A stretch of 64,000 bases of DNA from Triplophysa rosa (lineage: Eukaryota; Chordata; Actinopteri; Cypriniformes; Nemacheilidae): positions 4,035,779-4,099,778 of the forward strand of contig NC_079913.1 of the NCBI RefSeq assembly GCF_024868665.1, in the 5' to 3' direction. The notes under the pieces were generated by a model. That model made no database searches, had not been told where the DNA came from, and saw only the letters and a program-made list of their open reading frames with translations. Position numbers and translations under genes: made by a program. Shown here piece by piece: positions 60,900-64,000 of the stretch (within the stretch, counting starts at the first letter, position 1; each line of letters begins with the position of its first letter).

Positions 60900-63660
60900 G
60901 CTGTCCAGACAGCATTTTAAAGCAATATATTCTGTTTTAATGCGATGACAACTTGTGATGTAATATAGATTGAATTCTGCTTTGCTGTTTATTAGCAGGT
61001 CAGCGGCCAATGGCCCTCGCTCTTCTGTTTACCAGCTACACAAACAAACATTATGTGAAAAAGTTCAGATAATCCTACATTATAAATTCAACTCGTGTGC
61101 GGATGAAAGTAGAGAAGAAGCCATCAATCCTGAAGTTTCAGACTCATCAGAGAACAGAGCCGCTCTCTACGGGAGCCAATCACGAGCCAGACATCAGCTT
61201 TAAATTTGCTTCAGTGGTCCGAGCTGAACCCTCCGCTGGCCGTCCGCTGAGTCTGAGAGTTTGATGTGAACTCATATAAGGGTTTAGTAATGAAGAGAAG
61301 TGATTCACGGCTCTGTAAACGCGTCTTCATTAAGGCAGGAATCTGTCATTTAGAGCGCTGACATTAAACATCAGGTCTGAGAGCCAAAGGGAAATTACTG
61401 TCTGTTATTATAGTCTGTGTGTGGATTTTATTTTAGCACTGTTGGAAGGTAAATCTACACCTGTCTCTCTGCAGAGTTTGAAAAGCCAGAAAAACTTCCC
61501 ATTTGATTTCACGGAGACACACATTTTTCATTTGGATATCTGTGAATCGGGCGTTTGAACCAGATCTCGTGGGTGTGAATGTGAACTGATTCTCGTCCTT
61601 TTGTGCGTTAAAAGCACATGCGTGCAACACAACTTCTCGCTCTCTGTAATAAAACATGTCACTGTGTCTCATCTCTCATGTGTGTGTGTCTCTCTCTCTC
61701 TCTCACTGTCTGTCTCTCCTCCTGAGTGCTTTTTAAACAACATCACCTCAATTACGGCACACAGACGGAGCGTCTAAAAGCCCCAGTCAACCCTCTTCAC
61801 AATACACACACAACACGCATGTACAGTGCTGAATTTTCACTCTGTATGCGCGCGCACACATACAATTTCTGTCATTTAAATACACAACATTAGTGCCTGC
61901 TCTTTGTAAATCTTCCGTAATGCGCAACATCCTAATCGAGAATCCCTCTATATCACATGACCACTCTCTGCATTCTCATTGGTTGTTGCCACGTTACGTC
62001 ACTGCTCATTTGCATTACGTTAAACTCTTCATCACATTTAACTTTTCACTCGTGTCGCCTTCGCATGCAAACTGCTAGAGATTATGCACGTGTCGTCACT
62101 TTCCCACGTGAACACAAGGTAGTCGTAAGGATCACCGTCGAGTCCAGCTGCTTGTAGTTTCAGCAAATAATTGCGTGTTTTAGTCCCGGTTTTTTGTTCC
62201 TCCTATTGAATGCAGCCATTTTGCCTTAGTTGCCTTAGGAGCGTGTCCCGGCGTGTTCACGTGGGAAAGTGACGTCAATGCATACCCTCTATTAAAATAA
62301 TTTCTGCTCACTTCGTTCTCTGATGACATCACAGACACACACATATTATAACCCTTCATTACACACACACTTCACTGCATTAATGATTCTGTGAACGTGT
62401 GCTAACGGCTGACATTTTCAGTTCAATAGTCAATCAGGATTGATCAATAACCCGTCTGTCTATAAATGTGAGGAAGACACTCTCTGTTTGTTTGGTTTTG
62501 CTCCGGCTCATTGAACTGCGATACCGACGTGTCGTTTTCTTACTGATTTGAGTGTAAATGATTGAGAGACATTTAACTAGCACAGCTCCAACATACGTAT
62601 GATTTCACGAGATTTCAATTGATTACAGTCAGATGTATTTTTTTATAAATACGAATATCAGACTCCTGATTTAACAGTACTTGAAGTAAAAAATTGTGTT
62701 TATAATTCTTTTTTAAGGTCTAATCTGTGTTGCATTATCTTTATATAAGAACAATTGAAGTCTGTGATCAGGCACTTTTTAGACAGACTGATAAAGCTTA
62801 GTGTGACTATGAACAAAAACTTTAATGAAAAGACGTCAGTTATTTTCCTGAAAAAGAAAGCAATGAAACGGTTTTGTGTGTCTCAGATAAAAACCCAACG
62901 GGAAACATTTGAGTCATTTATCACTTGTGAAGCGGTGGTGGTGAGATACGCGTATGTTCTCTTCTCTCATCCACACATGAATGTTCCTGTGTTATCTGTT
63001 TCAGAAGGACTCACAGACGTAGGAATATTGTGACAGAGATGAGCTGAGCGGTTTGGAATCACACCAGCCCGGTGAGTTTTTACCTACTGCAAAACATCAA
63101 TATCTTAAAGTGAGAAAAATCCCTAAAAAACCCCAGAGGATCTTCAGTTCCAGCTGATATTTAACTCCTATCCAGGTTTGAAATTTCCTTCAAATGTTAG
63201 CCTCTTTCACACTGTATGCAGAAGCAGCATGCAGTGTTCACTAAGCAGTGCGCACTAAGCAGTGTGCAGCAGGGTAAGAGCAGAAGCAGACTTGCATTCA
63301 GCTTCAGCCCTTCCTTCAAAACAAAGGTTATTTTTGTTTTATTCACTGGATCAGTTTATTGTTATTAGGTGATGATGATCATAAAATGTAATTTACATAC
63401 TGTAAGAATTACATTGAAATTATCATTTAAGATTTTTATTTTTCATCGACACTGAAATGAACCCCAAACAAATGAAGAGCAACAGGCTCCTGAGCAACGA
63501 AAGAGCAATAACTGAGCAATTATAATATTCTTCTGAGCAGAGAGAGAGACATTGACTTTCTGAACACATATACATATTGTGCCATGTTATGTTCAACCCA
63601 TGAGATTAAAACATTACTGAAGACACAAACTCATACTCCACACGTGTACATATTTGTACA
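60900..63660. other. Sequence upstream of the candidate promoter, no gene seen
   Basis: Unique non-coding sequence with one exon-like segment at 63005-63071 and short CA/CT runs near 61680-61700. Confidence 0.45.
63005..63071 (+). other. Exon-like segment (plus strand)
   Basis: Acceptor-like GTTATCTGTTTCAG and donor GCCCG|GTGAGTTTT bound 67 bases. No recognised protein. Confidence 0.22.
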
Positions 63661-63668
63661 TGAATGAA

Positions 63669-63670
<2 letters not shown>

Positions 63671-63704
<34 letters not shown>

Positions 63705-63708
63705 CGTG

Positions 63709-63778
<70 letters not shown>
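63671..63778. repeat. Compound TG/TGCG microsatellite
   Basis: TG arm, TGCG core of about eight units (63699-63741), then a TG arm of about 38 bases. Confidence 0.96.
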
Positions 63779-63780
<2 letters not shown>

Positions 63781-63854
63781 TGCCCTTGCCCCAAAGAAAA
63801 ATAAAACTGGAATGAAAAGTGAGGGTATGAAAGTGATTACTATGAGCTTGAGGC

Positions 63855-63856
63855 TG

Positions 63857-63888
<32 letters not shown>

Positions 63889-63901
63889 TGCGTGCGCGTG
63901 C
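63855..63901. repeat. GT/GTGC compound microsatellite
   Basis: Short GT arm followed by six to seven GTGC units, 77 bp from the previous array. Confidence 0.94.
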
Positions 63902-64000
63902 AGTCGTGTGTTTTAATCTCAGTGGTGCCAGTCACTCTTCGCTCACATGCACAGCAGTGTTTGGAAGTTAGAATCACAATGAGGTGCAGGAATAAATCTC

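Overview
The window looks like ray-finned fish nuclear DNA, most likely from a cyprinid. It has one conserved vertebrate receptor gene in a very large non-coding setting, many CA/GT microsatellites, and transposon families typical of teleosts: Tc1-like, hAT, PIF/Harbinger, L2-type LINEs and fold-back MITEs. The species assignment is an inference from the repeats and from how closely the protein resembles fish M2 receptors. There are no operons, CRISPR arrays or prokaryotic features.

The only intact protein-coding gene I can defend is the muscarinic acetylcholine receptor M2 gene (chrm2, probably the chrm2a paralogue). It lies on the minus strand with its whole 486-residue reading frame in one exon at 4911-6371. 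A good splice acceptor sits just upstream of the ATG, at 6426-6427, so the leader must come from exons at higher coordinates. The best candidate for a first exon is a CpG-rich block at about 53575-53785 (minus strand), with a TATA-like box and a CAG/GTAGGT donor. If it belongs to chrm2, intron 1 is about 47 kb and most of the window is intron. That link is an inference.

Layout: 1-4.9 kb is 3' flank with microsatellites, a Harbinger MITE and a fold-back repeat. 4.9-6.4 kb is the chrm2 coding exon. 7.8-9.3 kb is a full-length but dead Tc1-like transposon. 10.4-10.6 kb is a palindromic hAT MITE. 17.0-18.05 kb is a non-autonomous hAT element with a TA-flanked MITE nested in it, followed by a LINE fragment. 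21.5-23.8 kb is an L2 LINE split by a PIF/Harbinger element that holds a broken HARBI1-like transposase. 28-30.6 kb has a fold-back element, compound microsatellites and a Tc1-like relic. 32.4-33.3 kb has an L2 fragment and a tRNA-like SINE piece. 36.2-37.7 kb is a hAT element whose BED-finger transposase relic is split by a MITE. 44.9-47.4 kb has two more fold-back repeats. 48.6 and 56.7 kb carry inverted copies of a dispersed repeat I do not recognise. 51.8-54.1 kb is the CpG-retaining putative promoter domain. The remainder is unique non-coding sequence and microsatellites, with several stretches that look like conserved enhancers.

I found no clearly novel multi-gene system. The most useful leads are the distant chrm2 promoter/leader exon, the nested transposon structures whose target-site duplications can be read directly, the unnamed inverted repeat family, and a series of plus-strand exon-like segments that could be an antisense non-coding transcript or chance.
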